Shown here piece after piece: positions 18,655-28,968 of a DNA stretch of 64,000 nucleotides; position 1 is the first letter of the stretch, and every line of letters starts with the position of its first letter. The position numbers were made by a program, and so were the translations under genes. The notes under the pieces were generated by a model. It did not search any database. It saw only the letters and a list, made by a program, of their open reading frames with translations, and was not told where the DNA came from. Source of the DNA: QHWT01 sp963755695. GTDB lineage: Bacteria; Acidobacteriota; Vicinamibacteria; Vicinamibacterales; 2-12-FULL-66-21. The stretch is taken from contig CAVWLB010000008.1 of assembly GCA_963755695.1 (NCBI GenBank), forward strand, positions 806,001-870,000, given 5' to 3'.

Positions 18655-21600
18655 AACCACTGCCGCGGATTGCACGGATCACACGGATTGGCATGCTCGC
18701 CATTGCGATCGCCGCGGGGTTCGTCTCCGTGCGCGCGCCAGCAGACGGACGCGCAACAGGCCGAGAAAAAGGACGAAAAGAAGTGGGACGTCGCCGCCGA
18801 TCTCGGCCCGACCCAGAAGCTGGCGTTCGACACGTCCGAAGGGACGTGGATGAACGTCGACGTCAGCCCCGACGGCCGCGCAGATCGTGTTCGACCTGCT
18901 CGGCGACATCTACGTGATGCCGATCGGCCGGCAGCGGGAGCGTCGCCGGCGACGCGGATCACCAGCGGGCCCGCCTTCGACATGCAGCCGCGATTCAGTC
19001 CCGACGGCAAGCGCATCGCCTTCTCGCAGCGATCGCGACGGCCTGTGGAACATCTGGACGATCGACGTCGACGGGAAGAACGCGAAGCAGGTCTCGCGAG
19101 AGAAGCGCTGGTTCGTCAACAGCCCGACCTGGTCGCCGACGGCGACTACATCTTCGCGCGGCGTCACTTCGTCGCGGAGCGCTCGCTCGGCGCCGGCGAG
19201 ATCTGGATGTTCCACGCGAGCGGGTCCGACGGCCTGCAGGTCACCGAGAAGAACGGCTTCCAGAAGGACGCCGGCGAGCCGGCGGTTTCGCCCGACGGCC
19301 GCTACCTCTATTACAGCAAGGACGTCACGCCGGGCCAGACGTTCGAATACAACAAGGATCCGAACGGCACGATCTACGCGATCATCCGCCGCGATCTGAC
19401 GACCGGCCGCGAGCGCCGCGTCGTCAGCGTCCAGGGCGGATCGGTCACGCCGCGTCCGTCGCCCGACGGCAAGTCGCTCGCCTACGTCCGCCGCGTGCGC
19501 CTCAGAGCCAGCTGTTCGTCCGCGATCTCGAGACGCGGCCGCGACCGCGCGTTCTTCGAGCACCTCGACAAGGATCTGCAGGAAGCGTGGGCGATCCACG
19601 GCCTGTATCCGCAGTACGCCTGGACGCCGGACGGCAAGGTCGATCGTCATCTGGGGCGAGGGAAAGATCTGGCGCGTCGACGTCGCGACCGGCGAAGGGC
19701 GCGCGATTCCGTTCACCGCGCACGTCGAGCAGACGGTCAACGACGCGGTGCGCTTCCCGCAGAAGGTCTACACGCCGGAGTTCCCGGTGAAGATGCTGCG
19801 CGACGTCGCGATCTCGCCCGACGGCAAGCGCGTCGTCTACAGCGCGCTCGGCCAGCTCTATGTCACGGCGCTCTCGCCGGCGCGGCGACGCCGAAGCGCG
19901 GTCACCAGCGGACGACCGCGTTCGAGTTCGTTCCGTCGTGGTCGGCGACGGGCAGTGGATCGTCTACACGACGTGGACCGACGCGGACTACGGCCGCGTG
20001 CGCGTCGTCAGGCCCGACGGCACCGGCGGCCGCGACGTCGTCACGCACGCCGGGCCACTACGTCGAGCCGTCGTTCTCGCCCGACGGCAAGATGGATCGT
20101 CTTCCGCCACGCCGGCGGCGACCCGATCCGCGGCCCGTTCTACGGCGACGAGCCCGGCATCTACGTCGTGCCGACCGACGGTCGGCGGCGCCGCGGCTCG
20201 TGCGCGAGGGCGGCACCGAGCCGAGTTCGATCACACCGGCACGCGCATCTACGTCAGCGACTCGCGCAACGAGCAAGTCCGTGCTGCTCAGCGTCGGCGT
20301 CGGCGACCGGCGTCGCCGCTGCCGGGCCGCGACGAGATCGTGCACTTCCAGTCCGAGAACGCCGACGCAGATCGTGCCGTCGCCCGACGGCAAGTGGGTG
20401 GCGTTCGCAGAGCGGTGGCACGCGTACGTCGCGCCGTTCCCGCACACCGGCCGCCCGGTCGACTTGGGCCCGACGATCGAGGGCTATCCGGTCGCGCGCA
20501 TCTCGCGCGACGCCGGGTTCTACCTGCACTGGTCCGGCGACAGCCGCAGGTCTACTGGTCGCTCGGGCCCGGAGCTCTTCACGCGCGATCTCGACGCACA
20601 CGTTCACGTTCCTCGACAGCGGCCTCGCGAAGCCCGACGAGCCCGAGGCCAAGGGCGTCCACATCGGCTTCACCGCGAAGAGCGACGTGCCGGACGGCGT
20701 CGATCGCGCTCGTCGGCGCGCGGGTCATCACGATGGCGGCGGCCGGCCCGATCAGGACGCCGGCGTGATCGAGAACGGCACGGTCGTCGTCGAGGGCAAC
20801 CGCATCACCGCGGTCGGGCCGTCATCGTCGGTCAGTGTGCCGGCGCGGCGCGAAGCGCATCGACGTCGCAGGCAAGACGATCATGCCGGGCATCGTCGAC
20901 GTGCACGGGCACGTCGGCGGCGAAGGGGACGGCATCCTCGCGCAGATCGAGCTGGCCGCTTGCGGCGAACCTCGCGTTCGGCGTGACGACGTCGCACGAT
21001 CCGTCGAACGACACCGAGACCGTGTTCACGAACGCCGAGCTGATTCGCGCCGGGCGCGAAGCTCGGGCCGCGGCTGTTCTCGACCGGCACGATCCTCTAC
21101 GGCGCCGAGACGCCGTTCAAGGCGGTCGATCGAGAACTACGACGATGCGCTGTCGCACTGCGGCGGCAGAAGGCGGTGGGCGCGTTCCGCGTCAAGAGCT
21201 ACAACCAGCAGCGCCGCGACGCGCGGCAGATGATCATCAAGGCCGCGCGCGAGCTGCAGATGAGGTCGTGCCCGAGGGCGGGCTCGCTGCTCTACATGAA
21301 CGAGACGATGATCCTCGACGGCCACACCGAGCGTCGAGCACTCGCTGCCGGTGCCGCAGCTCTACAAGGACGTCGTCACGCTGTTCGCGAAGAGCAAGAC
21401 CGGCTACACGCCGACGCTGATCGTCGGCTACGGCGGCCTGTCCGGCGAGTACTACTGGTATCAGCACACCAACGTCTGGGAGAACGAGCGGCTGCTGACG
21501 TTCACGCCGCGCGAGATCGTCGACGCGCGCTCGCGCCGCCGGACTGATGGCGCCGGACGACGACTTCAATCACGTGCTGATTGCCAAGGGCGCCAAGCAG

Positions 21601-21953
21601 GTGCTCGATGCCGGCGGCTCGGTGCAGCTCGGCGCGCACGGCCAGCTGCAGGGGCTCGGCGCGCACTGGGAGCTGTGGATGCTGCAGCAGGGCGGCATGA
21701 CGCAATCTGGAGGCGATCCGGTGCGCGACGATCAACGGTGCGCGCGTGCTCGGCCTCGACGGCGACATCGGGTCGCTCGAGAAAGGCAAGCTCGCCGATC
21801 TCATCGTCCTCGATCGCAATCCGCTCGAGAACATCCGCAACACGCGAGTCGATCGCGATGGTGATGCTGAACGGCCGGCTCTACGACGCGAAGACGCTCA
21901 ACGAGATCGGCAACCATCCCCGCGACCGCCTGAAGTTCTGGTGGGAGCGGTGA
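18651..21953 (+). CDS. TolB-propeller amidohydrolase, secreted (heavily frameshifted)
   Basis: About 1,090 residues after repair. A signal peptide (IARITRIGMLAIAIAAGFVS) is followed by WD40/TolB-like blades recognisable by SPDGKRIAF, SPDGRYLYY, SPDGKSLAY, TPDGK, SPDGKRVVYSALGQLY and SPDGKWVAFAERW. Then comes a metal-dependent amidohydrolase: ALVGARVITM, GKTIMPGIVDVHGHVGG (metal site), LAFGVTTSHDPSND, ending in GSLEKGKLADLIVLDRNPLE. Large propeller-amidohydrolases are common in Acidobacteriota and are thought to be periplasmic peptidase or imidazolonepropionase-like enzymes; the substrate is unknown. I count about 30 one-base indels, insertions and deletions balanced, many just before GATC. 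Four palindromes follow the TGA. Confidence 0.85.
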
Positions 21954-21962
21954 CGGCCCTCT

Positions 21963-22060
21963 GGGGTCAGACCCCGCATCCCCGGGGTCTGACCCCACAG
22001 CGCGAGCCCGGGGTCTGACCCCACCTCTCACACTCGAGCCGTTTTTCGGGGTCTGACCCC
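21963..22060 (+). repeat. Four copies of palindrome GGGGTC-N-GACCCC
   Basis: Copies at 21963-21975 (centre A), 21984-21996, 22010-22022 and 22048-22060 (centre T). Each is a 13-nt palindrome and can form a hairpin or pair with its neighbours. They begin 10 bp after the amidohydrolase stop and end about 50 bp before the XRE operator. Identical elements are scattered in many soil bacterial genomes (recalled, not checked). They may act as REP-like elements or transcription barriers. Confidence 0.8.
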
Positions 22061-22096
22061 AACCTCTGCTCAGAATTTGGCCTGATTCGTTGCGAC

Positions 22097-22140
22097 TTGC
22101 GTCGATTTTGCAATTTGTAATATGATATTACAGATTGCAA
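22097..22140 (+). promoter_or_regulatory. Promoter with overlapping 33-bp palindromic operator
   Basis: TTGCAATTTGTAATAT (22108-22123), G, ATATTACAGATTGCAA (22125-22140): the arms match at 15 of 16 positions. The palindrome ends on the A of the XRE start codon (22140) and covers the candidate -10 TATGAT (22121-22126); TTGCGT at 22097-22102 gives an 18-nt spacer. It is strikingly AT-rich against the GC-rich surroundings. The arrangement suggests negative autoregulation by the XRE protein. Confidence 0.7.
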
Positions 22141-22622
22141 TGACTCTCGCCCAGAAGCTCCGGCAGCTGCGGCAGCTCGAAGGAGAGCTTCGCGGACTCG
22201 GCCGCGAGCTGACCCAGTCGGAGCTGGTCCGCGCGATCCGCACGGAGCTGGGCGAGACGCATCAGCCAGTCCTATCTCTCGCTCATCGAAAAGGGCGCGC
22301 CGCAAGCACCTGTCGCACGAATCGCGGCAGCTGCTCGCGCGCTTCTTCAAGGTCCATCCCGGGCTATCTCGTCAGCGACCCGCCGGGATTCCACACCGAG
22401 CTCGCGTCGGAGATCGCGCTCGGTCGAAACCGCGCTCGACCGCTGGCTGGGCGACGGCGCCGCCCGCTTCGCGCACGACCCGGCGCTCGGCCGCGGCGCT
22501 CGAGCGCGTCGCGACGCACGCCGAGTCGCGGCGCTGCCTGGTGCTGCTCGGCGAAATGATGTCGATGCCGGGTCTGATCGATCGCCTGTCGGAAACGCTC
22601 GTGCCGGAGGAGCGGACAATGA
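22140..22622 (+). CDS. XRE-family transcriptional regulator (frameshifted)
   Basis: About 160 residues. The helix-turn-helix is at the N-terminus: LAQKLRQLRQLEGELRG, ELTQSELVRAI, then (after removing one base near 22262) ISQSYLSLIEKGARKHLS, with the recognition helix SQSYLSLIEKG. The remainder (LLARFFKVHPGYLVSDPPGF ... ETALDRWLG) is helical and of unknown ligand. Its own start codon sits at the end of the palindrome described at 22108-22140. It precedes NfeD-like, flotillin and PspA genes on the same strand, so it is likely their regulator. The 3' end is uncertain because several indels lie at 22340-22560. Confidence 0.75.
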
Positions 22623-23212
22623 ACTGGCCGGCGATCTTTCTCGGCTGCTTCGTCATCGGGTTCGTGCTCAGCGTGCTGTCGTTCGCGCTTCGGCGTCGAT
22701 CGACGCGCACGTGCACTTCCCGTGGGAGACATCACGTCGCATGCCGGCGCGTCTTCACAGCGCCGGCACACGGGCACCGCCGTCGGTCCGATCAACTTCG
22801 CGACGATGACCGCGTTTCTCGCCTGGTTCGGCGGCACCGGCTACCTGCTGACGTCGCAGTTCCGCTGGCTCGTGCTGCCCGCCGTCGGACTGTCGCATCG
22901 TGCTCGGGTTGTGCGGCGCGGCCGTCGTGTTCTGGATCATGGCGCAGGTGCTGTGGTCGCCGAACGAGAACATGCAGAGCGCCGACTACCACATGGTCGG
23001 CGTGCTCGGCCGCCTGAGCCAGCCGATCCGCGAAGGCGGCATCGGCGAGCTGATCTACTCGCACGGCGGCGCGCGCAAGTCGTGCGGCGCGCGCAGCGCC
23101 GACGGACGCGCGATCGAGAAGGGCGCGGAAGTCGTGGTGACGGGCTACGAACGCGGGCATCGCCGTACGGTGCGAGCGACTGGGACGCGATCTGCGGCGG
23201 ACGAGCCTGTAG
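22619..23212 (+). CDS. YqiJ/NfeD-like membrane protein (frameshifted)
   Basis: ATG at 22619 follows GGAGGAGCGGACA. The N-terminal helix reads NWPAIFLGCFVIGFVLSVLS. The middle segment INFATMTAFLAWFGGTGYLL and the hydrophobic VLGLCGAAVVFWIMAQVLW are membrane helices. The C-terminal part (GRLSQPIREGGIGELIY ... KGAEVVVTGYERGIAYV) resembles the OB-fold of NfeD-type partners of flotillin. In Enterobacteria yqiJ precedes yqiK in the same way. It probably helps the flotillin organise membrane domains. Frame breaks occur near 22690, 22895, 23155 and elsewhere; the stop position is approximate. Confidence 0.65.
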
Positions 23213-23250
23213 GACGGGTCGGTGAGCCCTTCCGGCATGGAGGCGGAACT

Positions 23251-24734
23251 ATGGGTCTTCAGACCATGAGCGTCGGATTCTGGGTCGTTGTCGGGCTGAT
23301 GGTGCTGGCCGTGGCGCTGCTCGGATCGTTCCTCGCGTCGCTCTATCGGAAGGCCGGCCCGCACGAAGCGCTGATCGTCTACGGCTTCCGCGGCACGCGC
23401 ATCGTGAAAGGGCACGGCACCGTGATCTTTCCGATGGTCGAGTCGTCGCCACGAGCTGTCGCTGGAGCTGATGTCGTTCGACGTCGCGCCCGAAGCAGGA
23501 CCTCTACACCAAGCAGGGCGTGGCGGTCACGGTCGAAGCGGTCGCGCAGATCAAGGTGAAGTCCGACATGCGAGTCGATCGAGACCGCGGCCGAGCAGTT
23601 CCTGACCAAGACGCCGGAGCAGCGCGAGGGCCTGATCCGGCTGGTGATGGAAGGCCACCTGCGCGGCATCATCGGCCAGCTCACGGTCGAGCAGATCGTG
23701 AAGGAGCCGGAGATGGTCGCCGACCGCATGCGCGCCACCTGCGCCGACGACATGAACAAGATGGGCCTCGAGGTGGTCTCGTTCACGATCAAGGAAGTCC
23801 GCGACAAGAACGAGTACATCGTCAACATGGGCCGGCCCGACGTGGCGCGCATCAAGCGCGACGCCGACGTCGCCGCGGCCGAGGCCGAGCGCGACACCGC
23901 GATCAAGCGCGCCGAGGCGACGCGCGAGTCGGCGATCGCCAAGGCGCAGGCCGACCAGGAGCGCGTGCTGGCCGAGACGCTGTCGCAGGCCAAGCAGGCC
24001 GAGGCGCAGCGCGACCTCGAGATCAAGAAGGCGAAGTACGTCGAGACCGTCAAGAAGCAGCAGGCGCAGGCCGACAAGGCCTACGAGATCCAGACCAACA
24101 TCATGCAGCAGCAGGTCGTCGCCGAGGCGGTGCGCGTGCAGCAGGTCGAGCGCGAGCAGCAGATCAAGGTGCAGGAAGCGGAGATCCTGCGCCGCGAGAA
24201 GGAGCTGATCGCGACCGTGCTGAAGCAGGCCGAGATCGAGCGCCAGCGCATCGCGATGCTGGCCGAGGCCGAGAAGCAGCCGGCTGTCGATCGAGGCCGA
24301 AGGCCAGCGCTGCCGCGATCCGCGCTGCAGGGCGAGGCGGAGGCCGACATCATCTTCAAGAAGGGCGACGCCGAAGCGCGGGCGATGAACGTGAAGGCCG
24401 AGGCGTTCCAGGAGTACAACCAGGCGGCGGTCATCGACAAGCTGCTCACGTCGCTGCCGGAGATCGTCGCGGGCGCTCGCCAGCCCGCTGACCAAGGTGG
24501 ACAAGATCACGATCGTGTCCACCGGCAACGGCGACATCGACCGGCATGCACAAGATCACCGGCGACATGACCGAAATCGCGGCGCAGGTGCCGGCGCTGT
24601 TCGAGGCGCTGTCGGGCATGCCGATGGCGGACCTGCTGTCGAAGGTGAGGAAGATCGGCGACAAGGCGCCCGCCCGGAGCGGCAGGAGCGGAGCGAGCGC
24701 GGTCGCGGAGCTGCCTGGCTCGAGCGAGGACGTA
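23251..24734 (+). CDS. Flotillin / YqiK-family SPFH protein (frameshifted)
   Basis: GGAGG lies 7 nt before the ATG. A membrane hairpin (VGFWVVVGLMVLAVALLGSF) is followed by the SPFH/band-7 domain (GPHEALIVYGFRGTRIVKGH, GVAVTVEAVAQIKVKS, EGHLRGIIGQLTVEQIVKE) and then a long Ala/Glu-rich coiled coil (about 200-380) with the flotillin repeats (EAERDTAIKRAEATRESA, QAKQAEAQRDLEIKKAKY). The end reads VIDKLLTSLPEIVAGA and LTKVDKITIVSTGNGD, the conserved flotillin C-terminus. It forms scaffolds in fluid membrane domains. Indels near 23455, 23573, 24290, 24485 and 24540 break the frame; the 3' end is approximate. Confidence 0.88.
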
Positions 24735-24747
24735 AGACAGGAGTACC

Positions 24748-25417
24748 ATGGCAGTACTCGAACGCGTCGCCACGCTGGTCCGCGCGAACCTGAACGACCT
24801 GATCGATCGCGCGGAAGATCCGGAGAAGATGATCAAGCAGGTGATCCTCGACATGGAGAACCAGCTGCTGCAGGTGAAGACGCAGGTGGCGATCTCGATG
24901 GCCGACCAGCACCTGCTGCAGAAGAAGCAGAACGGAGCACGAGGACAAGGCGGCCGAGTGGATGCGCAAGGCGGAGCTGGCCGTCGACAAGCAGCAGGAC
25001 GACCTCGCGCGCGCGGCGCTCGAGCGCTACCAGAGCTTCACCAAGCTGGCCGAGAGCTTACACGCAGCAGGTCGAGGACCAGAGGCAGCAGGTCGACACG
25101 CTGCGCAAGGCGCTCGCGCAGCTCGATCAGAAGCTGGGCGAGGCGCGGGCGAAGAGCGACCTGCTGCTCGCGCAGCATCGCCGGGCGCGCGCGCTCGAAA
25201 AGGCGAACGACGCGCAGCTCGTCGTGGGCGGACGCGGCCCGGCCGCCGGCTTCGACCGGATGGAGCGGAAGGTCCAGCGCGCGAGGCCGTCAGCCAGGCC
25301 AAGTCCGAGCTGGTCGCCGACGATGTGGATCGCCGGTTCGAGGCGATGGAGAAGGACGACGAAGTGGGCCGTCTGCTCGACGCGCTCAAGGCTCGTCGCG
25401 GCGCCTCTCCGCAGTAG
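24748..25417 (+). CDS. pspA: PspA/IM30 family membrane-stress protein (frameshifted)
   Basis: About 222 residues. ATG at 24748 follows ACAGGAG. The sequence is almost wholly coiled coil: the amphipathic N-terminal helix AVLERVATLVRANLNDLIDR, then EDPEKMIKQVILDMENQLL typical of PspA/IM30, and KKQDDLARAALERY-like pairs. PspA binds damaged membrane as oligomers and limits proton leak. Here it follows a flotillin and an NfeD-like gene and not the classical pspBC; no pspF is present. Indels near 24935, 25060 and 25290 split the frame. A strong terminator follows at 25445. Confidence 0.85.
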
Positions 25418-25444
25418 CCTGGGCGCGGCCGACGTGAGGCGAAG

Positions 25445-25470
25445 GGCGGACCGGAGTAAGTCCGCCTTTT
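25445..25470 (+). terminator. Intrinsic terminator after pspA
   Basis: GGCGGAC (25445-25451), 8-nt loop, GTCCGCC (25460-25466), then TTTT. It is placed 28 nt after the pspA stop and directly before the tRNA-Gln promoter. Confidence 0.8.
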
Positions 25471-25497
25471 GCCTTTGGCCGAGCCGGTCGCTATAAT
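25469..25497 (+). promoter_or_regulatory. Promoter of tRNA-Gln
   Basis: TTGCCT (25469-25474), 17 nt, TATAAT (25492-25497). The predicted start is about 13 nt before the tRNA. The -35 box overlaps the T-run of the pspA terminator. Confidence 0.7.
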
Positions 25498-25516
25498 CGA
25501 AGTTTCCGCCAGCCGT

Positions 25517-25590
25517 TGGGAGGTCGTTCAACGGTAGGACACGTGGCTCTGGACCACGTTATCGGGGTTCGAATCCCTGCCTCCCAGCCA
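25517..25590 (+). tRNA. tRNA-Gln (anticodon CUG), CCA encoded
   Basis: 74 nt. The acceptor TGGGAGG pairs with CCTCCCA, with discriminator G and encoded CCA (25588-25590). The D arm is TCGTTCAACGGTAGGAC; the anticodon stem CGTGG/CCACG has loop CTCTGGA, giving CTG. The T loop is GTTCGAATC. A decayed copy of its 3' end lies at 31191-31215. Confidence 0.95.
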
Positions 25591-25941
25591 ATCCAGCAAC
25601 TAACGCCGAAACAGTCGCTTAACTCGTCGGTCTCGTAGCGAAAAGCCAGGCCAAACCGGAAAGTCTGACGGCGGATACACGTTCCCGGGCTCTGGCGCTC
25701 GCGAGCTGCCCCCGAAAGACCGGCCATCTTCCATCAGTTACCCGCAAAGACCGCGTCGTGTTGGGATCACACGTGAGACACGTTGAGACACGTAAGCCAA
25801 CCCGCGGCCCGTTGTACAGCGTGATTTCAAGTTGGCCATCCGTGTGGTGTGACATTCGAATCCTTACAACAGCTTGAACGGAGCGAGCAAGCCGATGTTG
25901 AAAATCGACGTGGCGGTGGTGATGGTCTGGCGACGCGTGAT
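25591..25941. other. Intergenic, nothing recognised
   Basis: This 350-bp gap between tRNA-Gln and the DUF2252 gene has no frame with protein-like features. An SD-like GGAGCGAGC near 25877 is not followed by a credible ORF. Confidence 0.4.
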
Positions 25942-27363
25942 TCAGCCGGCTCTGCGCGCCGCCGGCAGCCTGCCGCGCGCGACCGCCCGTACCAGCGCCT
26001 GGTGATCCGCTTCGATCTGATCGGCATAGGCGCGCGCAAACTGACGCATCGCCTCATCCACGCGCCTCGATGATCCGACATAGCCAGCAATCATCGATGC
26101 GCCGCTCGTCCGCGCATGTCCCTTGGCGAGCAGATGACCCAGGATCCGCGCGTAATCCGTCAGCGCTCCGGTTTTGAGCGTGTCGAACGGGATTGCGCCC
26201 TTCATGTCGCGGAACTGGCGGACGTAGTACGACCGGTTCTCAATCGTCGTCCACCCCAGGAGCGGATCGCTCACGGTCTGCACCGCCTGCTGGTACTCGA
26301 CGACTCGCTGTCCCTGATGGGCGTGCCGCGGCACGTCACCGTGCACGTAGGGAGCCACGACCGACCGGCGCGCCTCTTTTAACTGCAGAAAGAGGACGTC
26401 CTCAGGCGTGCTGCCCTCCAGCAGTGCGACGTAGCTTCGCAGTCCGACGCTGCTGACACCGACGACTTTATGAGCGATGTCGACCAGCGTGTAGCCGCCA
26501 ACAATGCGATGCCAATGAGGCGCGAGGGTGTTCAGATAGTCGTCGATCGCAGCGGCAATCCGCTGGAACGTGGCCCCTGGAACCCGAGTGATCAGCGGCG
26601 GCTTGTCGACGATGTGACGGGAGCCGCTCAGTTGGGTGGTGAATCGCGGCAGCGCGCGGTCGCTCGTTCGAGTGCGCGCGAGCCGCGCGGCGCGAGCGAT
26701 CGTCGCGCGTAACGACTTGCCGGTCACCGTGCTGTGCAGGAGTTGAACGTCCATGCGCTGAAACGAACGCGACAGCAGCGGCTGAATCGCCAGCAGGCGC
26801 ACCGATTGCCGATAGGCGGCCACGCACGACATCACGGCGTCATCGCACTGCGCATCCCGCATGCCACTCTGTCGTCCAGCCACATAGAAGCTGGTGACCA
26901 GCCGCCGCAGGTCCCATTCCCAGGGACCGGGATGCGCCTCGTCGAAGTCGTTGAGGTCCAAGACCAGGTCGCGTTCTGGCGAGGCGTAAAAGCCGAAGTT
27001 TCCGAGGTGAGCATCCCCGCAGATGACCGGGGTGATGCCTGTCGCGGGGAGGCGCGCCAAATCCTCGGCCATCACGTTGGCGCCGCCACGCAGAAATCCG
27101 TACGGTGAGGAGACCATTCGCGCGATCCGGATCGGAATGAGGGAGGCGACCCGTCCGACGTGGAGCCGCTCGATCAGGGCGATCGGATCGGGCCTGTTGT
27201 CAGCGAGCCGCCACACACCGAGCGAGGTTCGTGAGACTTTCTGCCGCAGGTGGCGACCGAGCTTGAAGCGCTTGACTCGCGAAACCGGTCGAACGCGGAC
27301 GGACCGATAGGCTCGGCTGTCGTCACCCGGCAGCGCTGAATATGTCGTCAGCTTCGTCGCCAT
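25942..27363 (-). CDS. DUF2252 family protein
   Basis: 473 residues, cytoplasmic. DUF2252 has a protein-kinase-like fold of unknown function. Family hallmarks are MVSSPYGFLRGGANVMAEDL (about 106), CGDAHLGNFGFY (about 137), LDLNDFDEAHPGPWEWDLRR (about 155) and, late, RQFRDMKGAIPFD with LAKGHARTSGASMIAGY. HLGNFG and DFDEA correspond to the kinase catalytic and metal loops. It stands alone on its strand just beyond tRNA-Gln. Its frame is intact, unlike the genes at 14.9-25.3 kb. Confidence 0.88.
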   Translation of the reverse strand: MATKLTTYSALPGDDSRAYRSVRVRPVSRVKRFKLGRHLRQKVSRTSLGVWRLADNRPDPIALIERLHVGRVASLIPIRIARMVSSPYGFLRGGANVMAEDLARLPATGITPVICGDAHLGNFGFYASPERDLVLDLNDFDEAHPGPWEWDLRRLVTSFYVAGRQSGMRDAQCDDAVMSCVAAYRQSVRLLAIQPLLSRSFQRMDVQLLHSTVTGKSLRATIARAARLARTRTSDRALPRFTTQLSGSRHIVDKPPLITRVPGATFQRIAAAIDDYLNTLAPHWHRIVGGYTLVDIAHKVVGVSSVGLRSYVALLEGSTPEDVLFLQLKEARRSVVAPYVHGDVPRHAHQGQRVVEYQQAVQTVSDPLLGWTTIENRSYYVRQFRDMKGAIPFDTLKTGALTDYARILGHLLAKGHARTSGASMIAGYVGSSRRVDEAMRQFARAYADQIEADHQALVRAVARGRLPAARRAG

Positions 27364-27615
27364 GTCGGAGGTCTGGTCCTCCCGGGCCAGTCAGATTCGT
27401 CGCCTGGACTGAATTCTTGCCTGAGTTGTGCGCGAATTTAGCCGATTGCCGGCCACGAAGTTCACTCCCGAGTGGCTCCCGACGGCAACGAGACCCGAAA
27501 CGATCCGCTCGGCACGAGAATCCATCTTCGATCTCCTGATCCACGCCAACCGACGCTCCCTTATCGGTGGCCGCTGAGGCAGTTCAAGGTGACCGAAATG
27601 CTTACACCCAGCTGC

Positions 27616-27996
27616 CTACTTGTCAGCGATGAGCGAGAGATGCGTCGAAACACATCTCCACTGACCACCCTGCCGGACGAACACACACGATACTCGTTCG
27701 ACTACGTGGAACGCTTGCCCATGGAACTTTCCTCCAGATACGCCTCGCGCGATGACGACCGCTGTGTCGCCGTAGGCGCGAACCTGCATGTCGTGGGATT
27801 CCATGACGTCGTGAGTTAGTACCCCGGACTTCACTAGACCAAGAAACATCGCCTTGTCACCGACGCTGCCGTCGGGGCCAATAATCGTCCAATCGTCGGC
27901 CATGTACCGGCCAATCGCTTCTGGATCGTTCTCGACCATCGCCCGGTCCCACTCACAGGTGACGCTCGTCAGTTCTCCTTCAACCTTCTCGCTCAA
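27616..27996 (-). CDS. Nuclear transport factor 2-like (DUF4440/SnoaL) protein
   Basis: 126 residues of the cone-shaped NTF2 fold: VTCEWDRAMVENDPEAIGRYMADDWTI (split over about 13-38), SHDMQVRAYGDTAVVIARG and RVSCVFVRQGGQWRCVSTHLS. TTG at 27996 is the likely start because GAGGGAG sits 5-6 nt upstream. DUF4440 proteins include steroid-isomerase-like enzymes and binding proteins; no catalytic assignment is possible. Confidence 0.8.
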   Translation of the reverse strand: MSEKVEGELTSVTCEWDRAMVENDPEAIGRYMADDWTIIGPDGSVGDKAMFLGLVKSGVLTHDVMESHDMQVRAYGDTAVVIARGVSGGKFHGQAFHVVERVSCVFVRQGGQWRCVSTHLSLIADK

Positions 27997-28968
27997 GGTC
28001 GCTCCCTCGTGTTGATGCTTCGACCGCTCTATGCCGCCGAACTAGTAGTAGGCTGACCAGTCTAAATCCGCAGTTCCCGCGAAGCTCGCAGCATAACGGG
28101 GAATCGCCTCCGCGTTGAAGGCTCGCAAATTGCTGAACGGTCGATCGTTCCAGCCATCAGTGCGGAATCTCTCGCTGAATTAGGCCGACCTGCATAACAC
28201 GAGGTTCCCCCGCAGCGACCCCCGGGCTCGCGCGTCAATCCTTGGTCGGTCCGGGAATGTCGCCGAGTGCTTAGAATGCGCCGACGACACGTTCGCTATC
28301 GCACGACTCGCGGCGACGAACTGTGGCGGTTCATGCCGGTCAGGGTTTTGTTACAGGCTCTTAAGGCCGGCCGACATGAACTTCCGCTGTTCGTGGGGCC
28401 GATCGCATTCAGGTCGGGCCAATGGGTGCTTCTCCATTCCAAGATAAACACGACGACGGATCGGAAAATCTTCAACCCTGCGACGTGACGCGATTCGGTT
28501 GAGGCGCCAGTACCTGCTGAACTGAGCCCCCCGCGGCGATTATTCCGTCACTTCGCCGGTCAGCCAGCGCAGTCCAAGTCGCATTGGACATTCTGGATGC
28601 TTACCGCGCTGTGCAGTCATGACTGAACCACCGACGGCGCCCCCGTTCTTCGTAGTGCTGTGAATGTTCCGGAGATCTCGCGCGATCCGACAGGTTACTA
28701 GGCGAGCGTGAGATTCAGGTTCTCGATGGCTTCGGCGATTCCGGCAGGGCTCTTGTAGCCGACCGTGACGCAATCGACATCATCATTTTCCGGGACCACC
28801 GAAACACGCTTGACGAGCTGATCGATAGCGTCCACTTTCTCGAACCTTGACAGCGGACCTATCCAAACTTGATTGTGCTGGGGCCAAAGACCGGACTCTC
28901 GCGGTCCATCGAATAGACGCGAACGCCGCCGCCCCGCTCGTGATTTGGATGGGACGGCACAACCCGTA
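27997..28968. other. Gene-poor stretch with fragments
   Basis: About 970 bp without a credible full gene. A minus-strand frame ending near 28696 reads VDAIDQLVKRVSVVPENDD and then YKSPAGIAEAIENLNLTLA before a stop. It looks protein-derived but is too short to name. On the minus strand near 28160-28200 is a sequence related to the dispersed motif at 32443 and 39081. Confidence 0.35.

Noticed and set aside
18651..21953. Programmed frameshifting in the amidohydrolase gene
   Set aside because: About 30 shifts in both directions with no slippery sequence or stimulatory structure; consensus error is far simpler.
28267..28488. 73-codon plus-strand ORF
   Set aside because: No ribosome-binding site, no motif, arginine-rich start; likely chance.
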